From positions 2,852,001-2,916,000 of the forward strand of contig OW818681.1 in assembly GCA_942493075.1 (NCBI GenBank): DNA of 64,000 nucleotides. Reading direction: 5' to 3'. The notes beneath the pieces were generated by a model. It ran no database searches, was not told where the DNA came from, and saw only the letters and a list, made by a program, of their open reading frames with translations. Position 1 is the stretch's first letter; each line of letters opens with the position of its first letter. The DNA comes from JBBQYD01 sp942493075. Lineage in GTDB: Bacteria > Verrucomicrobiota > Verrucomicrobiia > Limisphaerales > UBA8199. Shown piece by piece: positions 33,697 through 43,356 of this stretch. Position numbers and translations under genes: made by a program.

Positions 33697-35718
33697 CTAT
33701 GCCTGGGGAGGCGATTTACCCAGGCTCTTGAGCCGGCGGTTTAGCTGGGGAGCAAGCCGCGAGCTTACCTCGATCGGTTCCTGGCTATTCTTCAGATAAA
33801 CCTGGGTGTGTCCTTCCTGATGCTGAATCCGATCCAGGAAGGCCAAGTTGATGATGGCCCGTCGATGAACGCGAACGAACTGTTCGGATGGAAGTTCCGC
33901 CTGCCATTGTTTCAGAGATTTTCGGAGCATCGCGCCCTTTCCTTCTTCCCAGTAAACCCAGGAGTACTCGCCGTAAGCCGCAATGTTCCGTATCTCGCGA
34001 ATTTTGACGAGCCGCTTCTCGGCCATCGTTTTAACAACGAATGAGTCTTCCAGGCGCGACTGCACCCTGGGTTCAGCCGCTGGACGGCATGGCAAGCGGT
34101 TGCAGGCTCTCTCTAGTGCCTTGTGCAGCCGGTCGGGTGAAATAGGCTTTAGAAGATAATCAACCGCGTCGCAATCAAAAGCCTGGACGGCGTGCTCATC
34201 TGCGTTACTCATGAAGATCACGGCCGTCTTGGACGGCAAATCCTTGAGCAACTCAAAGCCGGAAGCATCGGGAAGATTAACGTCAACGAATGCGACGTCG
34301 AACTCGTTCTCGCGTGCTATGGTACGGGCCTCGGTCACCGAGCTGGCTTCATGAATGGAATGTCCGGTTGCTCTGGACTGGAGCATATCCACCAACATAG
34401 AGCGGATCAGCGGATCATCGTCGAGAATGCAGATTTTCAGGCCTTCACCAGCCTGGGCCGCCGCGGATGAGGCGCGTTCAGAAGGGATCGGTGTGGCTGT
34501 TGCCAGCGCATGGGTAACGGCAGTCCCGCCCCGCATTTCCTGGGGGACGGGTGGCTGGCTGGGAAGGTGCACACGGAACGTTGTGCGTTGGTTTGGAAAG
34601 CTGGAGAACTCCAGAGAACCACCGTGCAATTCCACGCAGCTCTTAACGATGCATAGCCCCAGGCCGTGGCCGGAGCGGTTTTCCACATTGGAGCCTCGGA
34701 AGAAAGGATCGAAGACACGCGCCTGGTCGGAATCGAGGATACCAATCCCTTGATCTGTCACCTCGATTAACGCGCCGTGAGGGGTGGGCTGAGCTCGTAG
34801 AGTGACTGCGGCATCCGAGTATTTGAGGGCGTTCGAAAGCAAATGCTCAAAGACCTGGCGCAAGCGGATCGGATCCGCATGGATTACGCATTGTTCACTG
34901 GCGGCAATGAATTGAAGCCTCGAAGATTGCGAATGCTCTGCGGCCAGCATGGCCAGGAAGTGGACCAGATCAAGGGTGGCAGGTTCGAAGGGAATCCGCT
35001 GCATGCGGGAGCGCGCGAGAAAGATGGTCTCCGAAAGCATCGCCTGCATTTGGAGCATGGCCTTTTGCATGCGATCCAGCATGGCTTGCGGATCAACGGA
35101 TTGGTCTCCAGCCGGCTGTTTGAGCAGTTCGGAATAGGCTAAAGCGACGGACAGGGGATCCCGCAAATCATGAGCTATGCCCATGAAAAGTTGCATGGCA
35201 CGTTCGATTTGCTGGGCAACCCGCGATTTACCTAGCCGACTTCTTTCCATGCGCACACGCACGGCTTTGAGCAGGTCGGCAGCATCGAACGGTTTTGTGA
35301 GGTAGTCATCTGCTCCCAGATTCATCCCCTGGCGCACTTGACCGGGCTCGGCCCGGCCGGTGAGAAAGAGAATGGGCACATCAGCCAATCGTGGGTCCTG
35401 GCGGAGCGCTTCAAACACCTCGAAGCCGTCCATGCCAGGCATATCCAGATCGCAGAGGATCAAATCGATGGGCTGACGATTGGCAGCCTGGAGCCCCTGA
35501 AATCCATCATGTGCGGCAAAAACCTGAAAGTTATTCCTGGTCAGGAAGGACACCACGGTGCGGCAAAAATCAGCATCATCATCAATGATCAAAACGCGAG
35601 GAAGGTTGATATCTGCGGGTTGCCCTGGCTGAGCGTTGGCTGCGGAGGGCAGAGGGGATGCCGCTGATGACGTGCTGACCGGCGAGTCAGCTTGGTTTGG
35701 TCTGTCTAGTGGTTGCAT
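33697..35718 (-). CDS. REC-histidine kinase-REC-LytTR hybrid regulator
   Basis: A 673-residue soluble protein from ATG 35718 (a TTG at 35787 would add 23 residues). Domain order: a Pro/Ala/Ser-rich lead; receiver 1 (about 40-157; Asp90, Lys142); HisKA helix pair with His183 in GIAHDLRDPL; ATP-binding domain (about 255-387; N-box asparagine in LSNALKYS, DQGIGI, GHGLGLCIVKS); receiver 2 (about 427-540; Asp479, Lys524); and a LytTR DNA-binding domain (about 559-662) with FVRVHRRAIIN. All phosphorelay residues are present. Kinase and DNA-binding output are thus in one chain, without a membrane segment or sensory PAS domain; receiver 1 is the probable input. It is divergent from a membrane kinase operon that could feed it. 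Confidence 0.9.
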   Translation of the reverse strand: MQPLDRPNQADSPVSTSSAASPLPSAANAQPGQPADINLPRVLIIDDDADFCRTVVSFLTRNNFQVFAAHDGFQGLQAANRQPIDLILCDLDMPGMDGFEVFEALRQDPRLADVPILFLTGRAEPGQVRQGMNLGADDYLTKPFDAADLLKAVRVRMERSRLGKSRVAQQIERAMQLFMGIAHDLRDPLSVALAYSELLKQPAGDQSVDPQAMLDRMQKAMLQMQAMLSETIFLARSRMQRIPFEPATLDLVHFLAMLAAEHSQSSRLQFIAASEQCVIHADPIRLRQVFEHLLSNALKYSDAAVTLRAQPTPHGALIEVTDQGIGILDSDQARVFDPFFRGSNVENRSGHGLGLCIVKSCVELHGGSLEFSSFPNQRTTFRVHLPSQPPVPQEMRGGTAVTHALATATPIPSERASSAAAQAGEGLKICILDDDPLIRSMLVDMLQSRATGHSIHEASSVTEARTIARENEFDVAFVDVNLPDASGFELLKDLPSKTAVIFMSNADEHAVQAFDCDAVDYLLKPISPDRLHKALERACNRLPCRPAAEPRVQSRLEDSFVVKTMAEKRLVKIREIRNIAAYGEYSWVYWEEGKGAMLRKSLKQWQAELPSEQFVRVHRRAIINLAFLDRIQHQEGHTQVYLKNSQEPIEVSSRLAPQLNRRLKSLGKSPPQA

Positions 35719-35903
35719 GGCCTGTGCGTTCAACCGTGCTGGGTTGCTATGGCAATTATGGCCGGTATGAATACAATTCTGAAGCAAAATCGTAAAGTAG
35801 TTGAATGGTCTCCTGCTTAGTCCTTGCCCCGAAAAGAGCTAAAGTCGAGGCGTTTACTGCCGATAATGGATCGTTAAGCCCTGTACCGGGCTAGCGGTCA
35901 AGA

Positions 35904-38600
35904 ATGCGGAACACAGCGAATCGGGTGCATGGCATGGGCTGGGCCGGGGAATATTGTTCTCTGGCTGCTGGCCTGATGTGTGCTTTGTCGTTGTGGACAT
36001 GGGCGGCCGGAGTGAGTGATCTTACGGCTGCTCCTCATCTAAAAGTTCCTATGGCCCCGAGTACCGGGCTTCTGCTCGGTTATGCGAGCATCTGCCTCTG
36101 GTGGCTGGCCAGGAGACGAGACCATCCGATAACCCGAAGGTTGGTGGCGAGCGCCGCGCCGCTGCTAGTATTGAGTGGCGCCTACATATGCCTTAGGCAT
36201 GCCATGGGCTGGGACTCTCCGATTGAAGAGTGGCTTTCCACTCCTGCACATGGCCGGGAGGATCTCAGGGTAGGGGAGATGTCTGCTGCGACCGGGGCTG
36301 CCACCATGGGGGTGGGGATCAGCCTGGCTATGCTGGCCGTCCGTGGCCGAGGTGTCTGGTACTGGATCGTGCCCTTGGTGATTTCCACAGGGACCATCAT
36401 CCTGGAGATCTCAGTCCTTGCTTTCTATCTGGCAGGAGGTAATTGGCCCTGGCGGGGACTTTTTTCGCCAGTTGCATTGTGGTCAGCAATCGTGCTCACG
36501 TTGCAGAGCGGTGCCATTCTCATCGTTCTGCATCATAATGGTCGTAAGCAATTGGCGAGTGAACCGTCGGCTGGGCGATTTCGTTTGCGCAGTGCCTGGC
36601 TCATCGCCTCGGGAGTAGCACTCGGGATGAGCTTCGTGGGAATACTTTACCTGCGCCATGAGCAGTTTGAGCTTCGTGCGGAACACACAGCCCGATTGCA
36701 TGCCCTGGCACGCTCGAAAGCAGGACAAATTGCCGAGTGGCGCAGCGACCGTCTGGCCGATGCGGATCTGCTCGCACGGTCCAGCATGGTCGCACGCAGC
36801 TTGGCACATTTCATTGATGAGCCGTTCAACGATTCGGCTCAGGCTGACGTTGTGAACTTGCTTGGCATCCTGAAGACCAGCGGCAGATATACGTCGGCAG
36901 ACTTCTATGACGCCAACGGCCAGCCGGTGGTCGCATTTTCGCAAGAGCCTGTGTCCATAGCGAACGCGGTCCTGCAACAGGCCATGCGGAAGGGCCAGCA
37001 GGAGGAATCGCCTCGCATTTCTGAATTATACCTCTGCGGGGAATGCGGCGAGGTCCATCAGGACATCGTACTCCCTCTGTTTACACCAGCGATCGAAAGT
37101 AAGGAATCCCTGCTGGCTACCCTCTCCGAACCCGGCGCGGATTTCCTGGGCTGGATCATCTTGCGCCTGGATCCTCATGATTTTTTGTTTCCGGTGCTGC
37201 AGGCACCCGCCGTTCTCGGGAAGTCTTGCGAGGTAATTCTGCTGAGAAGGGAGGCTCAGGGGCTCACATTCCTGAGTGCACCACAGGGAGACGGGAGCCT
37301 GCTGTTTTCTGAAGTGGGCACCGAGTTAAGCGAGGCCGTTCTGGCGCCAGATACTGAGAAGCTGAGCCGGGATTACCGTGGACGCACGGTGCTGGCAGGC
37401 GCGAGCGCTGTGCCCGGCACCCCGTGGGTGGTTGTCGCAAAGGTGGACTGGGGGGAGGTTCATGAGACGGTTCACGAACGAGCCTGGCTGTTGATAGCGT
37501 TGACCCTTATTGTTGCGACCTCCGCAGGATTGCTTGCCCGCTTGATTCTGGATCGGCGTGAAAGGCTCTACATGGAGTCGGAACTGCTCCTTGAGCGCCA
37601 GAGGGCTGCCTTAAGCGAACGGGTGGAGACCTTGATGAAGATGGCGACCGATTCGATTCTCCTGGCGGACCAGGAGGACCGCATTGTTGAGGTGAATGAG
37701 CAGGTCCTGAAAGACTACGGTTATACTTGGGAAGAACTAAAGCAGCTCAAGCTTCCGGCATTGCGAGCGCCCGAATTGCGCAACGAGTATCATGAACAAA
37801 GCCGGCAGGTAGTTCGGAACGGCAGGCTTTTCTTTGAGACCCTGCACCAGCGCAAAGACGGTTCGATTTTCCCCGTGGAGATCCACAGCCGTGTAATCAA
37901 TCTGAACGGTTCCAGTTATCGACTTGGTATTATCCGTGATATCAGCGAGAGGCGCAAAACCGAGGCCCGGATCCGTGCCTCGCTGCGAGAAAAGGAAGTT
38001 CTGCTCAAGGAAGTGCATCATCGGGTTAAAAACAACTTGCAGCTCATTTCCAGCCTATTGCACTTGCAAGCCTCCCACCACGACAATGTCTGTGCACGCC
38101 CGATCCTGCAGGATACCCTGGCGCGTATTCGTTCCATGAGCCTGCTGCATGAGGCGCTTTACCGCTCGGAAAGCTTTGCTCAGGTCGATTTTGGTCGCTA
38201 CATGCAAACCTTGATCGTATCTTTGCGGGGCACGATTCCAGAAGCGGATCGAGTGGAATTTCAATTGCAGTTCGAAGGTGCCTCTTTAGACCTAAACCTG
38301 GCGGTGCCCTGTGGCTTAATTGTGAGCGAACTAGTTACCAACAGCCTGAAACACGCTTTTCAAGAAGGAGAGATCGGCGCAATTCACGTCGAATTGGCCG
38401 GCTGCGGCGATCAACAATTCCGGCTGCAGGTGCGGGACAATGGGCGGGGTTTGCCGGTCGGTTTTGAGCTTGGCACATCGCAGACGCTAGGGCTCCAGCT
38501 TGTGCACGACTTGATCCGGCAGATCGGAGGCACCTTAACAATGCTTTCCGGGCCAGGCGCCGGATTCTCAATTTCTTTTTCTGCGAAAGCGAAACCATGA
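35904..38600 (+). CDS. Membrane sensor histidine kinase of the HisKA_2 type with PAS domain
   Basis: An 898-residue sensor. Residues 15-250 contain about seven hydrophobic segments, a MASE-like membrane sensor region. A large extracytoplasmic domain (about 255-525) is followed by one more membrane helix (about 527-548). A PAS domain spans about 575-690 (ATDSILLADQEDRIVEVNEQVL, ending GIIRDISERRKTEA). The kinase core is HisKA_2: KEVHHRVKNNLQLISSLLHLQ with phosphoacceptor His705, then an ATPase domain with VSELVTNSLKHAF and DNGRGLP. It has no receiver of its own. The next gene overlaps by four bases (ATGA), so the two are co-translated, and its N-terminal receiver is the likely phosphate acceptor. 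Confidence 0.9.
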   Translation: MRNTANRVHGMGWAGEYCSLAAGLMCALSLWTWAAGVSDLTAAPHLKVPMAPSTGLLLGYASICLWWLARRRDHPITRRLVASAAPLLVLSGAYICLRHAMGWDSPIEEWLSTPAHGREDLRVGEMSAATGAATMGVGISLAMLAVRGRGVWYWIVPLVISTGTIILEISVLAFYLAGGNWPWRGLFSPVALWSAIVLTLQSGAILIVLHHNGRKQLASEPSAGRFRLRSAWLIASGVALGMSFVGILYLRHEQFELRAEHTARLHALARSKAGQIAEWRSDRLADADLLARSSMVARSLAHFIDEPFNDSAQADVVNLLGILKTSGRYTSADFYDANGQPVVAFSQEPVSIANAVLQQAMRKGQQEESPRISELYLCGECGEVHQDIVLPLFTPAIESKESLLATLSEPGADFLGWIILRLDPHDFLFPVLQAPAVLGKSCEVILLRREAQGLTFLSAPQGDGSLLFSEVGTELSEAVLAPDTEKLSRDYRGRTVLAGASAVPGTPWVVVAKVDWGEVHETVHERAWLLIALTLIVATSAGLLARLILDRRERLYMESELLLERQRAALSERVETLMKMATDSILLADQEDRIVEVNEQVLKDYGYTWEELKQLKLPALRAPELRNEYHEQSRQVVRNGRLFFETLHQRKDGSIFPVEIHSRVINLNGSSYRLGIIRDISERRKTEARIRASLREKEVLLKEVHHRVKNNLQLISSLLHLQASHHDNVCARPILQDTLARIRSMSLLHEALYRSESFAQVDFGRYMQTLIVSLRGTIPEADRVEFQLQFEGASLDLNLAVPCGLIVSELVTNSLKHAFQEGEIGAIHVELAGCGDQQFRLQVRDNGRGLPVGFELGTSQTLGLQLVHDLIRQIGGTLTMLSGPGAGFSISFSAKAKP

Positions 38601-41350
38601 TCCAGAACCCACATCCGGACATCCTGAATCAAGCGCCAGAGCAACCGGTAACCAGAACCTTACCAGTGCGCATTCTCGTTGTTGAAGACCAGGTCATTGT
38701 GGCGCGTGATATTAAGAACCGTCTGGCCGCACTTGGTTATGAGGCTGTTGATGACGTGCCTGAGGGTGCCATGGCCGTGGAACGGGCGCGAGAGTTGCGT
38801 CCCGACCTGGTGCTGATGGACATCTGTCTGCGTGGTGAGATGGACGGGGTCGATGCCGCCGGGCTTATCCGCCAGCAGTTGAGGATCCCGGTGATCTTTC
38901 TCACCGCCTATGCTGAGCAGGCGACCTTGACCAGGGCCAAGGGTGTTGAACCTTACGGTTTCATTATCAAGCCCTTTGAAGATCGGGAACTCCATACCGC
39001 GATCGAAATCGCCCTGTACAAACACAAGTCGGACATGTCGCGGATGGCCAGCGAGGAACGATATCGGCGCCTTTTTGACTGCGTTACAGATGCAGTGTTC
39101 CTTTCGCGTGTGCCGGGTCCCGCCTCTATCGGGACCATCATCGATGTCAACGAGATCGCCTGCAAACTGCTGGGCTGTTCGCGAGATGACTTGCTGACGC
39201 GCACGCTAGTGGACATTGACGCCCAGATGACGGCCAACGATTACCTGGGTTTGGCGCGTCATCTCCAACGTCCCAGCGGGATAGTTTACGAGACGGTTTT
39301 AAAGGGCAAAGACGGACGGCGATTGCCGGTCGAAATCAGCGCTCATGCGTTTGAGTTGGACGGCGATTTGCTTGCGCTCTCCGTGGTTCGGGACTTAACG
39401 GAGCGCAAGGCGTCAGAGGCGGCATTGCGTGAATCGGAGCGCCGATTCCGGAACATGATGGAGAACGTTCATCTCGCGACCGTGATGCTGGATTCGCAAA
39501 GCCGGGTAGTTTTTATCAACGAGTTTTTGCTACACATCCTCGATTGGCATTTGGAAGAGGTGATCGGTCGGGATTGGGTGGATCTGTGCATCCCCCCTGA
39601 AGATGCCGAGGCAACACGGAGCAAGATCCAGTGTTTGCTTATGGGGGAATCTCTGGGGCACTCCGAGGCACAGTTATTAACGCGCGATGGGCAGCGACGG
39701 CTCGTGCGCTGGAGCTTTACTGCTCTGAAGGATGGGGCCGGGAAGATTGTCGGTGTTGCGAGCGTGGGGGAAGACATTACCGAGCAGCGTGCATCTGAAG
39801 CCGCTCTGAAGGAAAGCGAGGAGCGTTTTCGGGCGCTTGTCGAGAATGCCCCGGACGGCATTTTCGTGCAGTCGGATTATCGCTTTACCTACATCAACGC
39901 TGCGGCTGCTCGAATGTTCCAATCGGGATCGCCGGGCGAACTCACCGGGACTTCGGTTCTAGAGCGTTTCCATGAGGACGCGCGCGATCAGGTTGCCAAA
40001 AGCTTGAGACGCCTTACAGAGGAGAAGATTGCCCTGCCGCTGGTAGAGGAGCGCTGTCTGCGAATGGACGAGTCTGAGTTCTCAGCCGAGGTCACGGCCG
40101 TTCCCTTTCCGTTTCGAGGAAAGGACGGAGCCCTTGTTTTCTTTCGGGATATCTCTGATCGAAAGCGTTTGGAAGAGCAATTCCGGCAGGCGCAAAAGAT
40201 GGAGGCGGTGGGCCAATTGGCAGGCGGAGTGGCCCATGATTTTAATAACATCCTGGCAGCAGCTATGATGCAGTTGGAACTTATGCAACTTCGTTCCCAA
40301 CCGGGTGCGGAGTGGCGTCAGAATTTAAAGGATCTGGGGGCACACATGCAACGGGCCGCCAACCTCACAAGACAATTGCTGCTGTTCGGTCGGCGTTCGG
40401 TATTGGAAATCAAGGAACTGGATCTTAATGAGTTGGTGGAAAACCTGCTCAAGATGCTGCGACGACTCATCGGCGAGAACGTGAGGCTTGAATGGCGGGG
40501 TGAGTCGCAGATGCCCATGGTTATGGCGGACACTTGCACCCTGGAACAGGTGATTGTGAATCTAGCGGTAAATGCACGGGACGCGATGCCACAGGGGGGG
40601 CGGCTGACCTTATCCACAGATAATGTGGTCCTGACCGACGCCCAGGCATCTCAGATGCCCGGGGCCAGGGCAGGGCGGTTTGTCAGGCTCACGGTATCCG
40701 ACACCGGAACGGGGATGACGGATCAAGTCATGAACCACATCTTTGAGCCATTCTTCACAACCAAAGCGGTTGGAAAGGGCACCGGGCTGGGCCTGGCCAC
40801 AGTGTATGGCATCGTGAATCAGCACCGTGGCTGGCTCACAGTATCGAGCCAACTTGGTCTGGGCAGCGCTTTCGCAGTGTACTTGGAAGCCGTCCATTGC
40901 CCGGTAACGATTATCAGGGAGGAGCCTCCCAAACCCGCTGTCCGAGGGGGAAGCGAGACTATTCTTTTGGTAGAAGACGAATCAGCAGTGCGGCAAACGG
41001 TGGCCATGTTCCTCTCACGCTGGGGTTACCAGGTGCTTGAAGCGGGCGATGGTCCGGAGGCGCTTCGTATGTGGGAGAGTGCGCGGGACAAAGTCGATCT
41101 GCTTTTCACTGATATGGTGATGCCTGAGGGGATCAATGGGCTTGATTTGGCGCAACGTCTGCGGCAGACAAAGCCCGGACTGAGGGTGATTGTTGCCAGT
41201 GGATATAGTTCGGATTTGGTGTATCAGGCGGGAGACCGGGCGCGAGGGGTACTGCTTGTGCCCAAGCCATTCCAGCCGGACGAATTAGCCTTGACGGTGC
41301 GTCGTTGTCTGGATGAGCCCGTCGCCTTGGACAGCATGGTCGTCGATTAG
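38597..41350 (+). CDS. REC-PAS-PAS-PAS-histidine kinase-REC hybrid
   Basis: A 917-residue soluble hybrid kinase. Receiver 1 (about 24-140) has Asp75 in LVLMDICLRGEMDG and Lys in IIKPFEDREL, the form usually paired with HisKA_2 kinases such as its operon partner. Three PAS domains follow (about 150-275, 280-400 and 405-525). The kinase core has His547 in GGVAHDFNN, an N-box NLAVNARDAMP, DTGTGM, FEPFFTTK and GTGLGLATVYGIV. The C-terminal receiver (about 790-910) has Asp839 in LLFTDMVMPEG and Lys in VPKPFQ. No DNA-binding output is present. It probably receives phosphate from the upstream membrane kinase and relays it onward, with the divergent kinase-LytTR protein a candidate target. Confidence 0.9.
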   Translation: MIQNPHPDILNQAPEQPVTRTLPVRILVVEDQVIVARDIKNRLAALGYEAVDDVPEGAMAVERARELRPDLVLMDICLRGEMDGVDAAGLIRQQLRIPVIFLTAYAEQATLTRAKGVEPYGFIIKPFEDRELHTAIEIALYKHKSDMSRMASEERYRRLFDCVTDAVFLSRVPGPASIGTIIDVNEIACKLLGCSRDDLLTRTLVDIDAQMTANDYLGLARHLQRPSGIVYETVLKGKDGRRLPVEISAHAFELDGDLLALSVVRDLTERKASEAALRESERRFRNMMENVHLATVMLDSQSRVVFINEFLLHILDWHLEEVIGRDWVDLCIPPEDAEATRSKIQCLLMGESLGHSEAQLLTRDGQRRLVRWSFTALKDGAGKIVGVASVGEDITEQRASEAALKESEERFRALVENAPDGIFVQSDYRFTYINAAAARMFQSGSPGELTGTSVLERFHEDARDQVAKSLRRLTEEKIALPLVEERCLRMDESEFSAEVTAVPFPFRGKDGALVFFRDISDRKRLEEQFRQAQKMEAVGQLAGGVAHDFNNILAAAMMQLELMQLRSQPGAEWRQNLKDLGAHMQRAANLTRQLLLFGRRSVLEIKELDLNELVENLLKMLRRLIGENVRLEWRGESQMPMVMADTCTLEQVIVNLAVNARDAMPQGGRLTLSTDNVVLTDAQASQMPGARAGRFVRLTVSDTGTGMTDQVMNHIFEPFFTTKAVGKGTGLGLATVYGIVNQHRGWLTVSSQLGLGSAFAVYLEAVHCPVTIIREEPPKPAVRGGSETILLVEDESAVRQTVAMFLSRWGYQVLEAGDGPEALRMWESARDKVDLLFTDMVMPEGINGLDLAQRLRQTKPGLRVIVASGYSSDLVYQAGDRARGVLLVPKPFQPDELALTVRRCLDEPVALDSMVVD

Positions 41351-41457
41351 CCATTGGGGTCATTGGTCACTTCGCTATCGGCGGTCGCATTGGCTCCTGA
41401 ATTCTGATTGCCAGTCATTGCCGGGTTTTCGCACAATCCCGGCAAGCGCAAACAATT

Positions 41458-42564
41458 ATGCCCTATCAAGAAAAACAGTTGCAGGACATCTCGAAGCAGT
41501 TCCAGATTTACGGTGAGATACTGCACGCCGAGACCCTGAAGATTGGCCACATCAACGAGACCTACACTGCGACCTATGATCAGGGTGGAACACGCGTGCG
41601 CTACATTCATCAGAAGATCAATCGGAACGTCTTCAAGAATCCCGTGGACGTGATGCGCAATGTGATGCGTGTCACCACGCATATCCGGAAGAAACTTGAG
41701 AGTCGCAATGTGCGCGATGTGACCCGGCGTTCCCTGATAGTGATTCCGACGCGTGACGGGAAATCCTATTATCAGAATGGCTCCGATGAGGTCTGGAGAA
41801 CGTTTGTTTTCGTCGAGGGTGTTGAGACCTATGAATCGGTACAGTCACCCTTGCAGGCTTTTCAAGCCGGGCGGGCCTTTGGTCAGTTCCAGAGTTTGCT
41901 GGTGGACCTGCCTGGAGGGCGTCTCTTTGAAACGATTCCAGATTTCCATCACACGCGCAACCGGTTCACCGCACTGCAGCGGGCCATCGAGACTGACCGG
42001 TTCAATCGGGCGCGGGAGGCTCATGCTGAGATCGAATTCGCGATGAAGCACGAGTCCATCGTCGATGTGATTCTTACGGCAATGCGGAAAGGCAAGATAC
42101 CCGAGCGCGTCACTCACAATGACACGAAGTTCAATAACGTCATGATGGATGTGCTCACAGGGGAGGCAATGTGCATTGTGGACCTCGACACTGTCATGCC
42201 TGGCTGCGCGTTGTATGACTTTGGCGATATGGTCCGGACGACCACCAGCCCGACCCTGGAGGATGAGCCCGATCTTTCAAAGGTGCGTCTGCAAATGCCA
42301 ATGTTTAAGAAGCTGGCAGAGGGTTACCTGTCAGCCGCCGGGTCATTCCTGACCAAGAACGAGAAAGCGCATATCGCCTTCTCAGGGAAGCTAATTACCT
42401 TTGAGATAGGTCTGCGGTTTCTTACCGATTTTCTGAGCGGTGATACATATTTTCGTATTCACCGCCCCGGGCATAACCTGGAACGTTGCCGAACTCAATT
42501 CAAACTAGTGGAATCGATCGAACGCAACGAGGAGGCGATGCAGAAGTACGTGGATAAACTCTGA
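41458..42564 (+). CDS. Aminoglycoside-phosphotransferase-fold kinase, N-acetylhexosamine 1-kinase-like
   Basis: A 368-residue sugar- or choline-kinase-like enzyme. The N-lobe has IGHINETYTATY (glycine-rich nucleotide loop) and VRYIHQKIN (ATP lysine region). The catalytic loop is VTHNDTKFNNVMMD, with the catalytic aspartate, and the metal-binding motif is CIVDLDTVMPGCALYDFGDMVR. These two motifs closely resemble NahK, which phosphorylates N-acetylgalactosamine/glucosamine at C1, and the length is similar. Substrate choice is inferred only. It lies alone, 107 bases after the signalling operon and convergent with RidA 10 bases away. Confidence 0.83.
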   Translation: MPYQEKQLQDISKQFQIYGEILHAETLKIGHINETYTATYDQGGTRVRYIHQKINRNVFKNPVDVMRNVMRVTTHIRKKLESRNVRDVTRRSLIVIPTRDGKSYYQNGSDEVWRTFVFVEGVETYESVQSPLQAFQAGRAFGQFQSLLVDLPGGRLFETIPDFHHTRNRFTALQRAIETDRFNRAREAHAEIEFAMKHESIVDVILTAMRKGKIPERVTHNDTKFNNVMMDVLTGEAMCIVDLDTVMPGCALYDFGDMVRTTTSPTLEDEPDLSKVRLQMPMFKKLAEGYLSAAGSFLTKNEKAHIAFSGKLITFEIGLRFLTDFLSGDTYFRIHRPGHNLERCRTQFKLVESIERNEEAMQKYVDKL

Positions 42565-42574
42565 TCGGCTTTGC

Positions 42575-42958
42575 TTAGAAGTGGGCGATCACTTCGATCT
42601 CGACAGTGGCGCCCTTAGGCAAAGCAGCAACCTGGATCGTGGAGCGCGCAGGGAATTCCGTCGTGAAATATTTGGCATAGACTTCGTTCATACCGGCGAA
42701 GTCAGCCAAATTTGTTAGAAACACGGTGCTCTTCACGACGTTTTCGAACGTGAGTCCCTGGTCATCAAGTATAGCCTTCACATTTTCCAATACCCTTTGA
42801 GTCTGAGCCTTGATGTCGCCGGCTACCAGATTGCCATTGGCAGGATCAATCGGGATTTGCCCGGCGCAAAAGAGCAACTCACCAATCCGAACAGCATGGT
42901 TATAAGGTCCAACAGCGGGGGCTGACTTCGCCGGTTTGATAATAGTTTTTCTCGCCAT
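42575..42958 (-). CDS. ridA: RidA-family enamine/imine deaminase
   Basis: A 127-residue member of the YjgF/YER057c/UK114 family from ATG 42958. RidA enzymes hydrolyse reactive enamines/imines formed by PLP dehydratases. Visible marks: SAPAVGPYNHAVRIGELLFCAGQIP at the N-terminus, the FLTNLADFAGMNEVYAKYF helix, and FPARSTIQVAALPKGATVEIE near the C-terminus with the arginine that binds the substrate carboxylate. Length and order are standard for the trimeric enzyme. It is convergent with the NahK-like kinase. Confidence 0.93.
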   Translation of the reverse strand: MARKTIIKPAKSAPAVGPYNHAVRIGELLFCAGQIPIDPANGNLVAGDIKAQTQRVLENVKAILDDQGLTFENVVKSTVFLTNLADFAGMNEVYAKYFTTEFPARSTIQVAALPKGATVEIEVIAHF

Positions 42959-43009
42959 ATATGTGGGCAACAAGGTAACTACGTCTACAGCGGAATCAAG
43001 CTACAGGGC

Positions 43010-43043
43010 AGGGTATAGCGTAAAACCGGAGGGTTCATACCCT
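43010..43043. promoter_or_regulatory. Dyad with promoter-like sequence upstream of the DUF2934 gene
   Basis: AGGGTAT at 43010-43016 and ATACCCT at 43037-43043 form a 7-bp dyad with a 20-base spacer. It is followed by ATTAAT, a -10-like sequence, about 40 bases before the DUF2934 start. The string TACCCTATT also occurs in the dyad-containing candidate promoter near 20533. Confidence 0.3.
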
Positions 43044-43084
43044 ATTAATCTCGGTGTCTCATTTTCATAATATCGAATCGAATT

Positions 43085-43309
43085 ATGGCTAAGATTTCAA
43101 AATCCAACGGACACAAACCCACGGAACAGCAAATCGCTGAACGTGCGAGGCAAATCTACGAAGCCAGCGGTCGGATTCCCGGACGCGACCTGGAGAACTG
43201 GCTTGAAGCTGAAGCCCAACTCACCGCTACCACCAGCACGAGCACTGTAGCTCGGACGCGGCCTCAGGTGAAAAACAGTCAGGTTTTAGTCAGCCGTTCT
43301 GCGGTTTGA
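43085..43309 (+). CDS. DUF2934-domain small protein
   Basis: A 74-residue protein whose central segment (about residues 15-46), IAERARQIYEASGRIPGRDL followed by ENWLEAEAQL, matches the DUF2934 pattern. The domain is a short helical module common in soil bacteria and proteobacteria, usually alone or repeated, with no known function. A Thr/Ser-rich tail follows. The gene is monocistronic between ridA and gatA, with an AT-rich upstream region and a dyad. Some members are reported near stress or envelope genes, but nothing here shows a role. Confidence 0.8.
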   Translation: MAKISKSNGHKPTEQQIAERARQIYEASGRIPGRDLENWLEAEAQLTATTSTSTVARTRPQVKNSQVLVSRSAV

Positions 43310-43356
43310 TTAGGGTCTTGGTCCCGTGATGGCGCCGTCGTGCCAATTGCCTGTTC

